Of a stretch of 64,000 nucleotides of DNA, positions 1 to 11,547 are shown in pieces. Within the stretch, counting starts at the first letter, position 1. Every line of letters starts with the position of its first letter. A program made the position numbers and the translations under genes. Below the pieces are notes generated by a model, which made no database searches, was not told the origin of the DNA, and worked only from the letters and a program-made list of their open reading frames with translations. Where the stretch lies: positions 10,730,965 through 10,794,964 of the forward strand of contig NC_031770.1 of the NCBI RefSeq assembly GCF_001522545.3, written 5' to 3'. The DNA comes from Parus major (Eukaryota; Chordata; Aves; Passeriformes; Paridae).

Positions 1-32
1 CCCGCTCCTGCACCCCGCTCCTGCACCCCGCC
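1..32. repeat. Short 13-bp tandem repeat at window edge
   Basis: Two full copies of the 13-base unit CCCGCTCCTGCAC and a partial third copy lie at the very edge of the window, so the array may extend upstream. It is GC-rich and merges into the CpG island. The unit shares the core GCTCCTGC with the large minisatellite near 59.4-59.9 kb, but such C/T-rich motifs are common and I infer no relation. Confidence 0.7.
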
Positions 33-560
33 AGGTAGGACCGCGACCCACCGCCCCCGCCCCGACCCTGCCCAGCCCCACGCTGCTTCCTCCAGCGCCA
101 TCCGAGCGCCGGGGGAGGCTGCGGGGGGGCGGCACGGGGGACCCGGAGCCGATGGGGCCGCGGGGGTAGGATGCTCGCAGTCACAGCACACGCCCGGGAA
201 TGTTTTCTACGAGCCAGCCGCGGCACCCCGAGGCAGGCGAAGGGGCTCGCCGCCCTCCCCCGGCGGCCAATCGCGACATGTCGCGACGGGAGGCGCGGCT
301 GCGGCGGGGGAGTCGCTTCCCCCTCCCGTAGCCCGAGAGCCGGGCATTGCCGGGCAGGTGGGGTCGGGCAGGGGGCTGAGGCTGATCTCCTTCCCCGGGG
401 GCTTTGGGGCGCATCCCCCCGTGCGCGGTGGGGCGCGGTGCCTCCGCCTGGCGGGCTGTGCGTGCCTCCAGGCAGGGCTGATTCCCCTGCCTGGAAACGC
501 TGCCCGAGGTGAGTGCTCGGAGGCACCTGCAGCCACCCCGAAATTCCCATTTTCGTCTCG
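1..560 (+). promoter_or_regulatory. CpG island, candidate alternative promoter and first exon of SLC8A1
   Basis: The first ~560 bases are strongly GC-rich with dense CpG dinucleotides, unlike the CpG-poor DNA that follows. I see no TATA box in a convincing position, and several GGGCGG/CCGCCC-like Sp1 motifs are present. A strong 5' splice site, GAG|GTGAGT, has its GT at 509-510; a weaker one, CAG|GTAGGA, has its GT at 35-36. Mammalian SLC8A1 is known to use several non-coding first exons with separate promoters (cardiac, kidney, brain/ubiquitous), and the ubiquitous one is GC-rich and TATA-less. By analogy this island could be that promoter, driving a non-coding exon ending near 508 that splices to the coding exon at 9706. 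The strand and the link to SLC8A1 are inferred from position; a divergent non-coding transcript is an alternative. Confidence 0.55.
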
Positions 561-3500
561 AGCAGCGCGCCTTATTGAGGGCTGGCATTAAGCAGCGCTC
601 ATCACGTAGGCTTTGTCTAGGTGGAAGCATGGCTGGGGCTCTTCCGTCATCTTGAGTTTAATTCTTTATTCACAGCCTTGTTGCTTTCCCCCCCACACCC
701 CACCCCGCCGAGCCATGCAAAACAACTCCACACTCTGTCTCCAAAGCGAGAGCCGACTGCCAAAATGTTGCAGAAATGCAGCAAGCACTAGGGAGGACTG
801 GAGTCTGAAAATGAAAGCTGTAGTAAAATCACAAGGTCACAGGCGTGTGGGTGCGAGTGTGTGCTTTCAGGGCTCCTTTTCGCTTGCGCTTTGCAGGAAC
901 CTGTTCATTCCTCCAGTCCCAGATGTTGGAAATTCGCAAGTCAGGCAATGGAAATGAAGGCTGAGAGGGGCTGGGGTTCTCTGTGTGATCCCCCGGCACC
1001 TGCCTAAGAATTCACGTGCTTTTTGTCATCGTCGCAGAGAGAAGGGGTGCGCTTTTGTTTAGAAGAGGGAAGCTGGGACGCTTGCATATTGATGTGATGG
1101 TGGCATCCGGGAGAAAAAGAGCTGTGCTACATGGCTTTGGCTGGGGACGTGGCTATCATCAAAGAAAGGCTTTTGTGATCCCTTGGGAGCGTCTATTAGC
1201 TGTTCCTTTCTCCCGTTTTCCTTCTGATTGGCTCTTCAATAGCAGCTTTGCCCCTTGTCCAGCACAGACGTTTAGTCCAAATAGGGCAATAATGTAGCAT
1301 TTCAAGTCCATCACCTGCCAGCCAAGCCATGAACCCCCACCACCAACTCCCAGGAAAGCTGTCTGACTCCTCTTACGCCCCCACCAGCTCTGTTGACATG
1401 AACAACTCCTAAGTCAGTGCTGAGGAGCCACGTTGGTCAAAGCTTCCTCTCTTCCTCTATCTTTGCATTCCAGATACCTGAGGAGGCTGGAACACTCTAT
1501 GTGTCCAGCATCCCTGGGTGCCAGCACAAAGTAGCACACTTCTAACCTGATGAAACTTCGTTTGCTTCTCCTTTCCTCACTTTCACTAAGGTTTTTGTGT
1601 TCTTTTGGCTGTGAATGGCTCCTGAAACTTAAATGTTCATTGTCCTGTATCTGTCCAGGCTGAACCTGGTCTTCTCTCCTGGCACTGCTGCACGTAACAT
1701 GGCACAAACTTTGGTTCATGCCCTTGCTCTTGGGGGTCTCTACAGCACCTGAAATGATGCTGTATAGGCACAGCCACTTCTCTGCCTTTTGTAGTGTCCT
1801 GATACACTCAGGGCAGTCAGGGTTGTGATTTTCTGGCGTTGCATCTGGGACAGATGGGACAGATCTGGGTTTCTGCTGTGGCTTTGAGGGGACACAGTCC
1901 TGATTGCTCGCTGGGAAAAAAGCCCCTGTTCTCCAGCATCCTAATGAAACCTAGATCCTGTAATAGATCCTGTGCCTCGCAAGATCACTGGATGACCAAC
2001 CAACAGGTTGGTCACAGACGACACAAGTGGCAGCGGCTCTCCTTGTGACTGGCATGGGGAGCAGCCCAGAGCTCTGTCCAAGCTCAGAGTGCTGGGATCT
2101 GCAGGTGCTCCCAGCTCCTGGACACACAGCTGTGCAAATCCTGGCTGCACCTGGGGCTGTGCAGGCTGCTGTGCTCTTGATACTCTGGCCTCCACTGTGA
2201 GCTGAGCTCCCTGACCGGGCTTTCCCTTGCCAAGGGTGGGAGTGGTATCTCTCCAGCTGTTTTCAGGAACCTTGGAGGAACTTGGCTTTTGTTGTTATCT
2301 CTATCCCTCTGGTGATTTCAGCTGAAATTGGAAAGAGGGGGGAGCGATGTGAACAGACAGACAGACATGGAAACTGTGATTTCATGTGCCTGGCTTCCTG
2401 AGGAAACCTGGCTACAAATAGAAGTGAGATTTGGTGCTGCAAAGAGCTCCTGAGGAGACAGAGAAGACGGGGGAATCTGAGGAGAAGGAAGGGGTGGCTA
2501 ACCTTGTGTGTGAGATAGGTAAAGAAGGCCTGGCACAGAGCTGGGCTCAGAGTCCCTTGCCTGAGGTCTGGGGGTCTAAAAGCCGGCCATCTGCTCAGCA
2601 CTAGCATCCAGCTCCCTCTAGAGTCAGCCGTGCCAGAGCTGTGCCTCTGGACGTGGCTCTGCCGGGAGGTGCTACCACCCTTCCCCAGCCAGCAGCAGTC
2701 ACAGGGATGGATGGAGCATGCCAGGCTGAGCCCCCAGCCCAACCTGCCCAGCTCCTGTCTAGTACCGTGCCCAAATTGCTCAGCTCAACAACCTGCATTC
2801 ATATCAGTCTTTCCCTACACCCATCCCCATGGACGTCTCCACCTCTTCACCCCTGGATGGTCACAGGGAACTGGGGATGGGGATTTATCTCCTCTCCCTT
2901 GAAGCTTTCTGTTCCTGCGGGGCCCAGGGAAGCATCCTGCTGCACAGAAGACCCACAGGCAGCTACAAACCCAGTGCAAAAATAGTCCAGAGAGAGGAAC
3001 AGACACAGGCATAGGGGAAAGCAATAGGCCTGTTAATTCCTCCCTCCTGGCCCCTTTGGGGCACCTCTGGGCACATACTTCCTTCCCCAGGCTGCCCAAG
3101 AGCCTCAGGCTCATTAGCAGTGTTTTATTCTCCCAGCACTCACGGGAGATCTCTTCCCATTTTACTCAGAGCACAGGGAGATGCAGGGCTGCCCTGAGAT
3201 CCCACAGGGAGTCTGGCAGCCAGGCAGCCTCGGGGCCGGCTCCTGGACAACGGGCAGGCTGTGCTTAAATCAGCAAGGGAGATGCACAGACAGAGAGGAA
3301 GGCATCAGCAGCCCAAGAGGAATCACAGAAAAAGAGCCTGATGCTGCTTGGTAAAGAAGAGACCAAAGGCAGGTGGTAAGGATAAAGAAATGGTCTGAAG
3401 ACAGCAGCAAGTAGGAAGACAGTTGTTTAAAAAGCAGACAAACAACAAAAAAAAACCAACTCAGTCCCAGATAAATGCAGCATTTCCCCCTTTCTTCTTA

Positions 3501-6500
3501 TTTCCTGGCATATTCCTTGATGAGATCTTGAGTCGTGGGAGAAAGGGACAACTTGACACTTGCACTGTAATCTCCCTGACAAACGGTTCCAAGCTCATTT
3601 TCTGCAAGCTGCCCCCAAATTCATCCAGTGTGGTTGAAATTTTGTATCAGGGATGTTTTATTTTCTCTGTTTGTCTGTTTATTTTGGAAAGTTGCTGGGG
3701 AAATTGTGGGAGGAGACTGATTTCATTGAAGAGATAGGATACTTGGAAAAATCAGTTGCAGACTGATAATTATTCTTACTTTTTAATGTCCTTTACAGAA
3801 ACCAGGGTGGCCTGATGTGTGTTTTACTTGATCAGCTTCATGGAGGGCTTTGTGCCTCTGACTATATTTGGAAAGGTTTTGATGTTTTTTTGTACTGATG
3901 CAATCAGGATTGCTGATGGCCTGGAAATCATTTTCCTGATGTGGAGATCTACAGGGTCATGGCTAGGGGATGCCAACAGGCTGTGCCTGTTTTGGAGTGG
4001 CAGAGCTGGGTGAAAGGGAGCAGGAGCCAGGCAGAGCCGGAGCAGGGAAGCAAGCCAAGGGTTTTCCAAGCAGCGTTTAAAGTGCCGTCACGCTATGCAG
4101 CCCTGAGTGGCAACCCAGTCCAGGTTTCTCCAGGGTTTGGATGTACAGCCAGTGCAGCAGAAGGGTCCTTTTCCTGCTCTGGCAGGTAAATCTCACAGCT
4201 GTCAGGAGCTCACTTTTACCAAAGCTGCGCCACGGGGTCAGCACCAAGATCAGAAGCGAAGCTGGCAGAGCCCGTGGCTGCCCAGACAGATCTCCAGGCA
4301 CCCTGTGCCTCCTTGCAGGGCTGCTGGCATCCGTTTTGTGTCCCTTGGCTGTGAGAAGCTGGACCTGTGATGGTCAGAGACCAGATGGTTTGTTTGTTTG
4401 TGTTTTCCTACAGCCATATCTTTTCCCAGTGCAGGCTTTGCCCAAGCTGTTGCTGTAGAGCAGGCTGCTGATTTCAGTGAGGCTCAGGTGTACAGGCTTG
4501 AGCACGGCCAGGCAGGGTCAGCAGCAGAGGAGAAGTTTGCTATTCCTCCAGAGATGGGGCCATGGCTCTAAGTCCCATGCATGGAAGATGGAATGCAGTG
4601 CTTTCTCCCAGGAAGATTGCAGTAGATTCCTCTTCTCCTGCAAGAAAAACTGGGGAAGGGGTGCTGTAACTTGGGGGCTTCAGGTTCCACTGTGGGGTAG
4701 GACAGAGTCTGCTTTTTTTGGGGCTTGCTGTCTTTTCCCAGGGACAAGGTGGGGAACAGCTGAGATGCTTTGAGCCTCTGTTTCTCTATCGTGCAGGCTG
4801 GCTATTCCTTGCAGTGACCACTAGCTGCTTCTTCATCAGTTTTTGGACCCTCTGGCTGAAGGGAGACTGTCTTTCTCCAGCCTGTGACACCTCAGGTGAC
4901 ACCTCTTGGCTTCAGCTGCCTTCCCTGTCTCTCCCCAGTGCAGGAAAAGGTCCTGTCTTGTCTAGCTCTGACTGTAGGATGGGAAAAGACCCTTTGGGAA
5001 CCCCTGTGTTGCTGCCACACGCTCCTGGTTGTGTTCCCACATCGAGTTGAGGAGCAGCCGCTCTCACAACAAGAGCAAACTTTCTACAGGTCCCCAGCAA
5101 GCGACCAGGCACCCTGTGGGGAGAAGGGGTGCTGCTCCAACCTCCTGCACGGCAGGGGCACAGCTGTGGGGCCACCTTCTCCCATCCAAGCTGGCAGTAA
5201 AGCGGCAGGAATGATGTTTGTGGTGGAGCTGGTGTCGCAGTGGGGTGGGCACCGCTGGGTAGCACCAGGAACTGTGTGAACGCTGCCGTGCCACAGCTGC
5301 TCTGTACAGGTTTTCTCTGGGATGCTGGGAAAGGATTTCCATGTGGAAAGACCCTCAGTCCTTCTTTGTGTGGTCACTCATTCCTCCTTCCTTCCTTGCC
5401 CAGTTCTTCTGTAATTAAAGTGTCTGGATCAGCAGTGTTTTTTTCTTTTAGTGCTCCTAACAATAATGGTGCTTCTAGTGTGTGGCAAATGGTCTTAGAC
5501 CCGTGTGGGATACAAAGCTTTAGGAAAATAACGGGAATACAGTGGATATTTCAGGGCTGAAGTGCCCCTATGGAGATGGGACTTTTGGGAGGCTGCTGCG
5601 GAGAGAAAGCTGTGCTCTTTTTAAATGCAGAGCAGCTTTCAGGCTCGCTTTGCATGCAGCAACCAGTCAGCCTGAAGGATCGATGCTGCCAGGGAAAGAT
5701 CAGAGCAGAGTCTAAAAGGCTGTTTCCTCCCCATCTGGCAGCTCCTCAGCTGGGGGGCAGGAGCATGAGCTGGCAGCAGGAGCTCTCTCCTACCAATTTG
5801 TAAAACCTAGAGCTCCCATGTCCAGCAGGGAGGCAAATATCTCTGCAACCCTCCCAGCCCTGCTGTGGGCAGCAGCTGCCCTCCTGGTGTTCCACAGCAC
5901 CAAGGGGTGGAAGAAAGGCTGGACCAACACCCCTTGGCCAGGAGCTCCAGCTAAACTGAGCTGTTCATGAAGCCTCTCACAGGCTTTCCTCCCTGACTGC
6001 GCAAAAACACCTGCTGGCACCCCTGTGGTGCTGGTTTGGGAAGGGAAAGGGGCTCAGTGCCACTTCAGGACAGCCCAGGTTGGGCTCTGTCTCTCCTGGT
6101 TAGTTTTAGCTCTCCCTGGGAGCTCTCCAGCAGCACCAGGACAGTTCCCCTCCTGCAGCGGTAAAAAGGGCTCAGGGTGCTGTCCCCGGGCATCAGGTGG
6201 TGCTTATGGGCAGGGCAGAGCTGGCCCGGGACAGCATTTTGGGATTTTTCACCACATCTGTATGGCCAGCACCGAGCCTGAGAGCAGCCTGTGCCCCTGC
6301 CCTGTGCTGCCCCGATCCCTCTGGCCCCAGAGGCACCGGGGCAGTGCCACCAAGGCCACGAGCACCGTGGCAGGCAGGCTTTGCCAGGGCTGCCAGCCTG
6401 ACACTGTGCATCAGCTGCTGCACACGCTTTTATTGCTGATGGCCAGCATGGGAAATGCAATTGAGACACCTTAATGAAAAGCTAACAAAGTTTGGGGGAG

Positions 6501-7246
6501 GGCTGCTCTTCAGGTAGCCCTGCTTCTCCTTACAGCATGCTGGAAATTAGTTTTCTGGGAATATTCCTACGCTGTGCCACAGTGTGCTGACCATGAGCTG
6601 AGACTGTAGGCAAATGCAAAGCAAGACGGTCTCTAGGGACCAAGCTGTTTATTTTGGATTGTACAAATAAAGAATCGCTGTTGATTTAATAGCAGGTGCT
6701 TCTCAGAGATATTTTGAGTGTCAGGCTCTGGCTGCATGTGTGTAACTAGCATGTTGTGGCCGAGCATTTTCTAGCCCTTCACAGTTCCTGGGCCTCACTG
6801 TGAGTTGGTTTGAGTAGGAAAGCTGGTCGTGGTGTGTGAACCTGGCCTAATGGCTACACCACAAAATGCTGGAGGAAACACAGCAGAGTTTGGGGATGCT
6901 GCTGCTGCCCAAAGGAGGCGCATTGGCATGGCTGGCAGGTGTCTCTTCCAAAGCTCCAGCCATTTCTTATCCCTCTCCAGAAAAGCCCCACATTTCTTGC
7001 CTCCTGACATCTGAGGGAAAAATATTGTTTGTACATGGAGTGCTGGTTGGGGATGCCAGAAATATGGATTACTCAGATGCAAGCCTCTAGGCCTTTTTTC
7101 CTCTTGTTTAAAGTAGTATCGGACTTGATTTCAAACAAACAAATAAACAAACCAAAACAAAACCCAACTTATATTAGAATGTTTGAAAGGAGAAACACAT
7201 GGCAAATAAAGTTCAAATTTCTTATTAATTTGATTTTGTGGGTGTC

Positions 7247-7262
7247 TTTTTTTTTTTTTTTT
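7247..7262. repeat. Poly-T tract
   Basis: A run of 16 uninterrupted T residues, about 80 bases after an A-rich (CAAA)n-like tract near 7130-7170. The two together resemble the simple-sequence debris left by old retroposon tails, but no element body can be recognised beside them. Confidence 0.8.
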
Positions 7263-9044
7263 CTTTTCTGAATGAGACTTCCAGTACCCAAATCCTTTTA
7301 AGGCTGGAGAGTTGGTCCAAAGTGTGATGGAACTCTCCTATTCTTCATGACCTAAATCAGTGACCCAAAGCATAATATTTTTTCTAGAACCATCTGTTTT
7401 CTCTTCTTGCCAAGGGGATTTCACAATGCCTGATTGCTCTGAATAATTGTACATGTGTAGGGATAAGACTTGCCACAGGGAGAAAAATTAACTGAACAAG
7501 GACAGGTGGATGTTCTTGAGTTTTCTGAAGAAACTACTACCCTTGAGAAGGAGAGGGTGAAGAACCGTGCAACTGAGTAATATTTTATGCTCACAATGAA
7601 TTTTTTTTAAACTTACATATTTAAAAAGGGAACAAAACCACATTTAGGAGCTATTTGGGATAAACAGAGTAGGTACCAAGCCAGCCTGTGTTTTGACAGC
7701 CCCTTTATCAAATGTCTCCGTGACTCGGTTTGGAGCAGTGTGAAACACAGGAGTGCAGATGTTGGGTGACTAATTCATGCTTCAGCTACATTTCAATGAC
7801 CGTGAATGCACATCTGTTTCAGCTTAGCCATCCACTGAACAGCCTGCAACAAGGTGCTCCTCTTTACAAACATCATGCTTGCATTTTTTTCACTTGGGGC
7901 TTGTAAGCAGTGGCTACAGCTGACATTTGGGGAAGGAGAAGATACCCAGGCACTGTGGAGCAGTTGAGTCTGGTAGTAAGAGCTTTTTTTGTAGCATTAG
8001 CAGGATTCATGATGCAAACAACTTTCTTTTAAATCTGTCTTCCTACAAGAGACTTGCTTTATCTTGTTCAATTTATCTGTTCTTATCGCCCAGCTCTCTG
8101 ATTTGCTCACTTCCTCCACTATGTATCTTTTCCTTTTCTTAATTACAGTACCAGGGAGTGGGGTGGGGTTGGAGGCAGACCAACAGTTCCTGGTGAGAAA
8201 ATGTCATTTATATGAAACCGTCCTGATAAATTCTCGGTGTTACTCTTCCAGACCGATAACCCTACTACAGCATCTGTAAATAAAAGCAAACGGAGGAGAG
8301 GGCTTTGCTGCACCATTACAGTGTCTCTTTGTGGAGCAGATCCCATAGCATGGGTGTGGGATGGTACCCACTGCTTCCTCCAGCCAGCTGTTCCCTTGCA
8401 CACAGCCCTGTCCCTTCCTGATGTGCCCCTGCCCTAACGAGGAGTTAAAACCTTTCATGGCTGAGCTTTGTTGGGTTTATCTTTCAGGGGTGTGGGGTTT
8501 TTCTGAGGAAAGTCAGCTCAATTTTTGTATTTCCCAGTGAAGTCGGAACCCAGAGGTATTGACATGCCCATTTTCCTCTCTTCGTAGAAACATTTTTAAC
8601 TACCATCTGATTAAATTAACTTGGATTGGAGAAGCAAGGCTCTCCTTGAGGAGAAACTACAGCTTTAATAACTAGGGATCTGGCTTTTATTGGCTAGTAA
8701 ATTTGAGAATGTAACACTGAGCATGCTCAGGGTTGGTTGTTTTTTTTTTCACTAAGCATCTCTTTGTACTTAAAGGCATCTGTTCTGTCGGTTTATGCAC
8801 TGTTAACTAACTGCAAACCTCTTTAACAGCTCTTCTACATTGCTGGAAAATCCTGAGGCAGGACAAGGGCAAGTACGGCTGTCATGCCTGATGACTGATG
8901 TTGTAAATGGAGTGAGAAAGGCCCTTGAAGGGGAAGCCGTCAAAGCTGACCTAGTGGGAAAAGAGCACAGGGACATGTTTCCTCTAGAAGCATGCCAAGA
9001 GAGCCAGGCTTCGATGCATATGGGGCTCTTTCCAGTTTTGGGAA

Positions 9045-9110
9045 GGTGCAAAGTGATGCACTGTGGAAGGAATGGCTCCAAAAGCATTAATTACAGGCTG
9101 TCCTTCTGGT
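9045..9110 (+). repeat. Possible degraded CR1/L3 LINE relic
   Basis: One + strand frame reads GRCKVMHCGRNGSKSINYRL, which resembles the conserved CR1/L3 reverse-transcriptase C-terminal stretch with the pattern KCKVMHxGxNNPxxxYxL. Only about 60 bases match and the flanks do not extend the similarity clearly, so this is either an ancient LINE remnant or chance. A RepeatMasker or protein-profile search would decide. Confidence 0.4.
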
Positions 9111-9684
9111 GCACCTTATGACCAAGTTACTGTTAAGAGTAAGGTTTTGCCAGGGCTCAAGCTCACGTTGTGCAGATTTCTGATGTGGAGAAGATGCTTG
9201 GGAGGACTGTGAGCAAGAAAAGGCTGTGAAATACACAGCTTACAGTGATTTAAAAGGTATAAAAGTATTTTTTAAACATGATGAGGGGATAGTACGTTTC
9301 CCTGTCCTCTCCTTCTCTTACCCTGAATTCCAGTGAGTGAGCGAGTGCACTGTAATTTTGAAATGGGAAACACTTCTGCCAGCTGTGAAGCAGAACGATG
9401 GGCTTTAATTAGATTAGAGGAACAAGAAAATGCAATTGAACAAATAGGTTTTCAACAAAGAGAAAGAAACATCATGGTAGCTAAAGGGGGTAGGTGCTAG
9501 CTCACTGGTGCCATCTGAATCCATCCTGGTTCAGATGACTGAACCAGAGGATTTCTACATGGAAAACATCGCTAATCATAACAAAATGGGCTCATCAGCT
9601 GCATCTTCTTGAGTAATGGGACAACCTGATCACATCTTTGGAGCAGAAAAACCTGTTATCTCTGGTTGGCCTCACTTAACGCAA

Positions 9685-9705
9685 CTTTCCTTTTTGCCTC
9701 TTCAG
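9685..9705 (+). promoter_or_regulatory. SLC8A1: 3' splice site of SLC8A1 coding exon
   Basis: A pyrimidine-rich tract (CTTTCCTTTTTGCCTCTTCAG) ends in AG at 9704-9705, eight bases before the initiator ATG at 9713. It is the first AG after the tract, so the exon should begin at 9706. A second AG at 9711-9712 lies directly before the ATG and is less likely to be used. Which AG is used decides whether the exon length is a multiple of three. Confidence 0.88.
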
Positions 9706-9712
9706 GTTGAAG

Positions 9713-11541
9713 ATGTTTGGGGCCTGTCTGGTGGAAGTGGCCATGTCGCGAGTAACTCACGCACACGCCTTCCCAGTGAGCTTCCCTCTCCTGAGCCTTG
9801 TCCTGGTGCTGCTCTTCCATGCAGAGGGCACACGTGCGGAGAGCCCCAGTGAACTGCCCGCCAACGACACCGAGGAGTGCGCTGGCTCCTACATCTGCAA
9901 AAAGGGTGTGATTTTACCAATATGGGAACCCCAGGACCCCTCGTTTGGGGACAAAATTGCTCGGGCGACGGTGTATTTTGTGGCAATGGTGTACATGTTC
10001 CTGGGAGTGTCCATCATAGCCGACCGCTTCATGTCCTCCATCGAAGTCATTACGTCCCAGGAGCGGGAAATAACCATCAAGAAGCCCAATGGCGAGACCA
10101 GCAAAACCACCGTGAGGATCTGGAACGAGACTGTTTCCAACCTCACGCTGATGGCCTTGGGCTCGTCTGCTCCGGAGATCCTCCTGTCCGTTATCGAGGT
10201 GTGCGGCCACGGCTTCACGGCGGGGGACCTGGGGCCAAGCACCATCGTGGGGAGTGCTGCCTTCAACATGTTTGTCATCATTGCGATCTGCGTGTACGTG
10301 GTGCCAGATGGAGAGATCAGGAAGATCAAGCACTTGCGAGTGTTTTTTGTTACAGCGGCCTGGAGCATCTTTGCCTACACTTGGCTTTACATTATTTTAT
10401 CTGTGTCTTCTCCTGGGATTGTGGAGGTTTGGGAAGGCTTGCTCACCTTCTTCTTCTTCCCCATCTGTGTGGTGTTTGCCTGGATAGCTGACAGGAGGCT
10501 TTTATTTTACAAGTACGTCTACAAGAAATATCGAGCTGGAAAGCAGAGAGGGATGATCATCGAGCATGAGGGTGACCGGCCCTCCTCCAAGGCTGACATC
10601 GAGATGGATGGAAAGGTTGCTAATTCTCACGTGGAGAACTTTCTGGATGGGACACTGGTGTTGGAGGTGGACGAGAAAGACCAGGATGACGAGGAAGCCA
10701 GGAGGGAAATGGCTCGGATCCTGAAGGAGCTGAAACAAAAGCACCCAGACAAGGAAATTGAGCAGCTCATAGAGTTGGCCAACTACCAGGTCCTGAGCCA
10801 GCAGCAGAAGAGCAGGGCCTTCTACCGCATCCAGGCCACTCGGCTCATGACCGGCGCCGGCAACATCCTGAAGAGACACGCTGCAGACCAGGCCCGCAAA
10901 GCCGTCAGCATGCACGAGGTCAACAGCGAGGTGACCGAAAACGATCCCGTCAGCAAGCTCTACTTCGAGCAGGGCACCTACCAGTGCTTGGAGAACTGTG
11001 GCACCGTGGCTCTGACCATCGTCCGCCGGGGAGGAGACCTGACCAACACGGTGTACGTCGACTTCCGGACGGAGGACGGGACGGCCAACGCTGGCTCTGA
11101 CTACGAGTTCACTGAAGGGACAGTGGTCTTCAAGCCTGGAGAGACCCAGAAGGAAATCCGTGTCGGCATAATAGACGATGACATATTTGAGGAGGATGAG
11201 AACTTCCTGGTCCATCTCAGCAACGTCCGTGTGAGCACCGAGGCCTCAGATGAGGGCGTCCTTGAGGCCAGTCGTGTCTCAACACTTGCCTGCTTGGGAT
11301 CGCCCTCTACTGCCACCGTCACCATTTTTGATGATGACCACGCTGGCATCTTCACCTTCGAGGAGCCAGTAACACACATCAGCGAAAGCGTAGGAACCAT
11401 GGAAGTGAAAGTGTTGCGAACCTCTGGAGCACGAGGAAATGTTATTGTGCCCTACAAAACCATTGAAGGCACGGCCAAAGGTGGAGGAGAGGACTTTGAA
11501 GACACCTGCGGGGAGCTGGAGTTCCAGAACGATGAGATAGT
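9713..11541 (+). CDS. SLC8A1: SLC8A1 (NCX1) sodium/calcium exchanger, first coding exon (exon 2), N-terminal 609 residues
   Basis: This exon encodes the N-terminal two-thirds of the plasma-membrane 3 Na+ : 1 Ca2+ antiporter that extrudes Ca2+ from heart, neurons and other cells. The start is the ATG at 9713 (A at -3); a TTG-AAG before it is open but is not a eukaryotic start. Residues 1-42 form a signal peptide with a hydrophobic core at about 22-35, probably cut after Ala42. NDT at 51-53 is the likely glycosylation site, and Cys56 and Cys62 match the extracellular cysteines. Membrane segments lie at about 85-103, 143-163, 178-197, 210-231 and 241-259. The alpha-1 repeat holds GSSAPE at 150-155; Thr145, Ser151, Ser152 and Glu155 correspond to mature Thr103, Ser109, Ser110 and Glu113. 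The XIP autoinhibitory segment is 261-280. CBD1 begins near 403, with its acidic Ca2+ site DDDIFEED at 488-495; DDDH at 540-543 leads into CBD2. Identity to NCX1, not NCX2 or NCX3, is clear from CBD1, XIP and the acidic linker. The exon ends in phase 2 inside a Val codon; the rest of the gene lies beyond the window. Confidence 0.97.
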
Positions 11542-11547
11542 GTAAGT
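11542..11547 (+). promoter_or_regulatory. SLC8A1: 5' splice site after SLC8A1 exon 2
   Basis: GTAAGT is a perfect consensus donor and follows the residues NDEI plus two bases of a Val codon, the point where mammalian NCX1 exon 2 joins the mutually exclusive exon A or B. Read-through meets a TAA immediately (11543-11545), so intron retention would cut the protein at residue 610 within CBD2. Confidence 0.95.

Larger units (their letters stand above)
561..9684. other. Intron 1 / upstream non-coding DNA
   Basis: No open frame here resembles a known protein, and the short frames lack codon or splice support. G+C falls sharply after the CpG island. Visible content is an A-rich (CAAA)n-like tract near 7130-7170, a T run at 7247-7262, a possible ancient CR1 relic at 9045-9110, and a repeat-free stretch at about 7680-7870 with several homeobox- and AP-1-like words that might be regulatory. 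I see no tRNA, microRNA-type hairpin or recent transposon. If the CpG island is a first exon, this is the intron between it and the coding exon. Confidence 0.6.

Noticed and set aside
1271..1285. CArG-like word CCAAATAGG as part of a cardiac SLC8A1 promoter
   Set aside because: It has only five A/T bases between CC and GG, and no start-site or first-exon evidence accompanies it.
9707..9712. In-frame extension of the SLC8A1 frame to a TTG at 9707
   Set aside because: TTG is not a normal eukaryotic start, and the two extra codons are simply exon sequence upstream of the ATG at 9713.
10502..11215. 237-codon open frame antisense to exon 2
   Set aside because: It is the reverse shadow of a conserved coding exon, without independent similarity.
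9713..11541. SLC8A2 or SLC8A3 instead of SLC8A1
   Set aside because: NCX3 differs in the XIP region, the acidic linker and the CBD1/CBD2 junction. Here VLEVDEK, QDDEEARREMARILKELKQK and STLACLGSPSTATVTIFDDD match NCX1.
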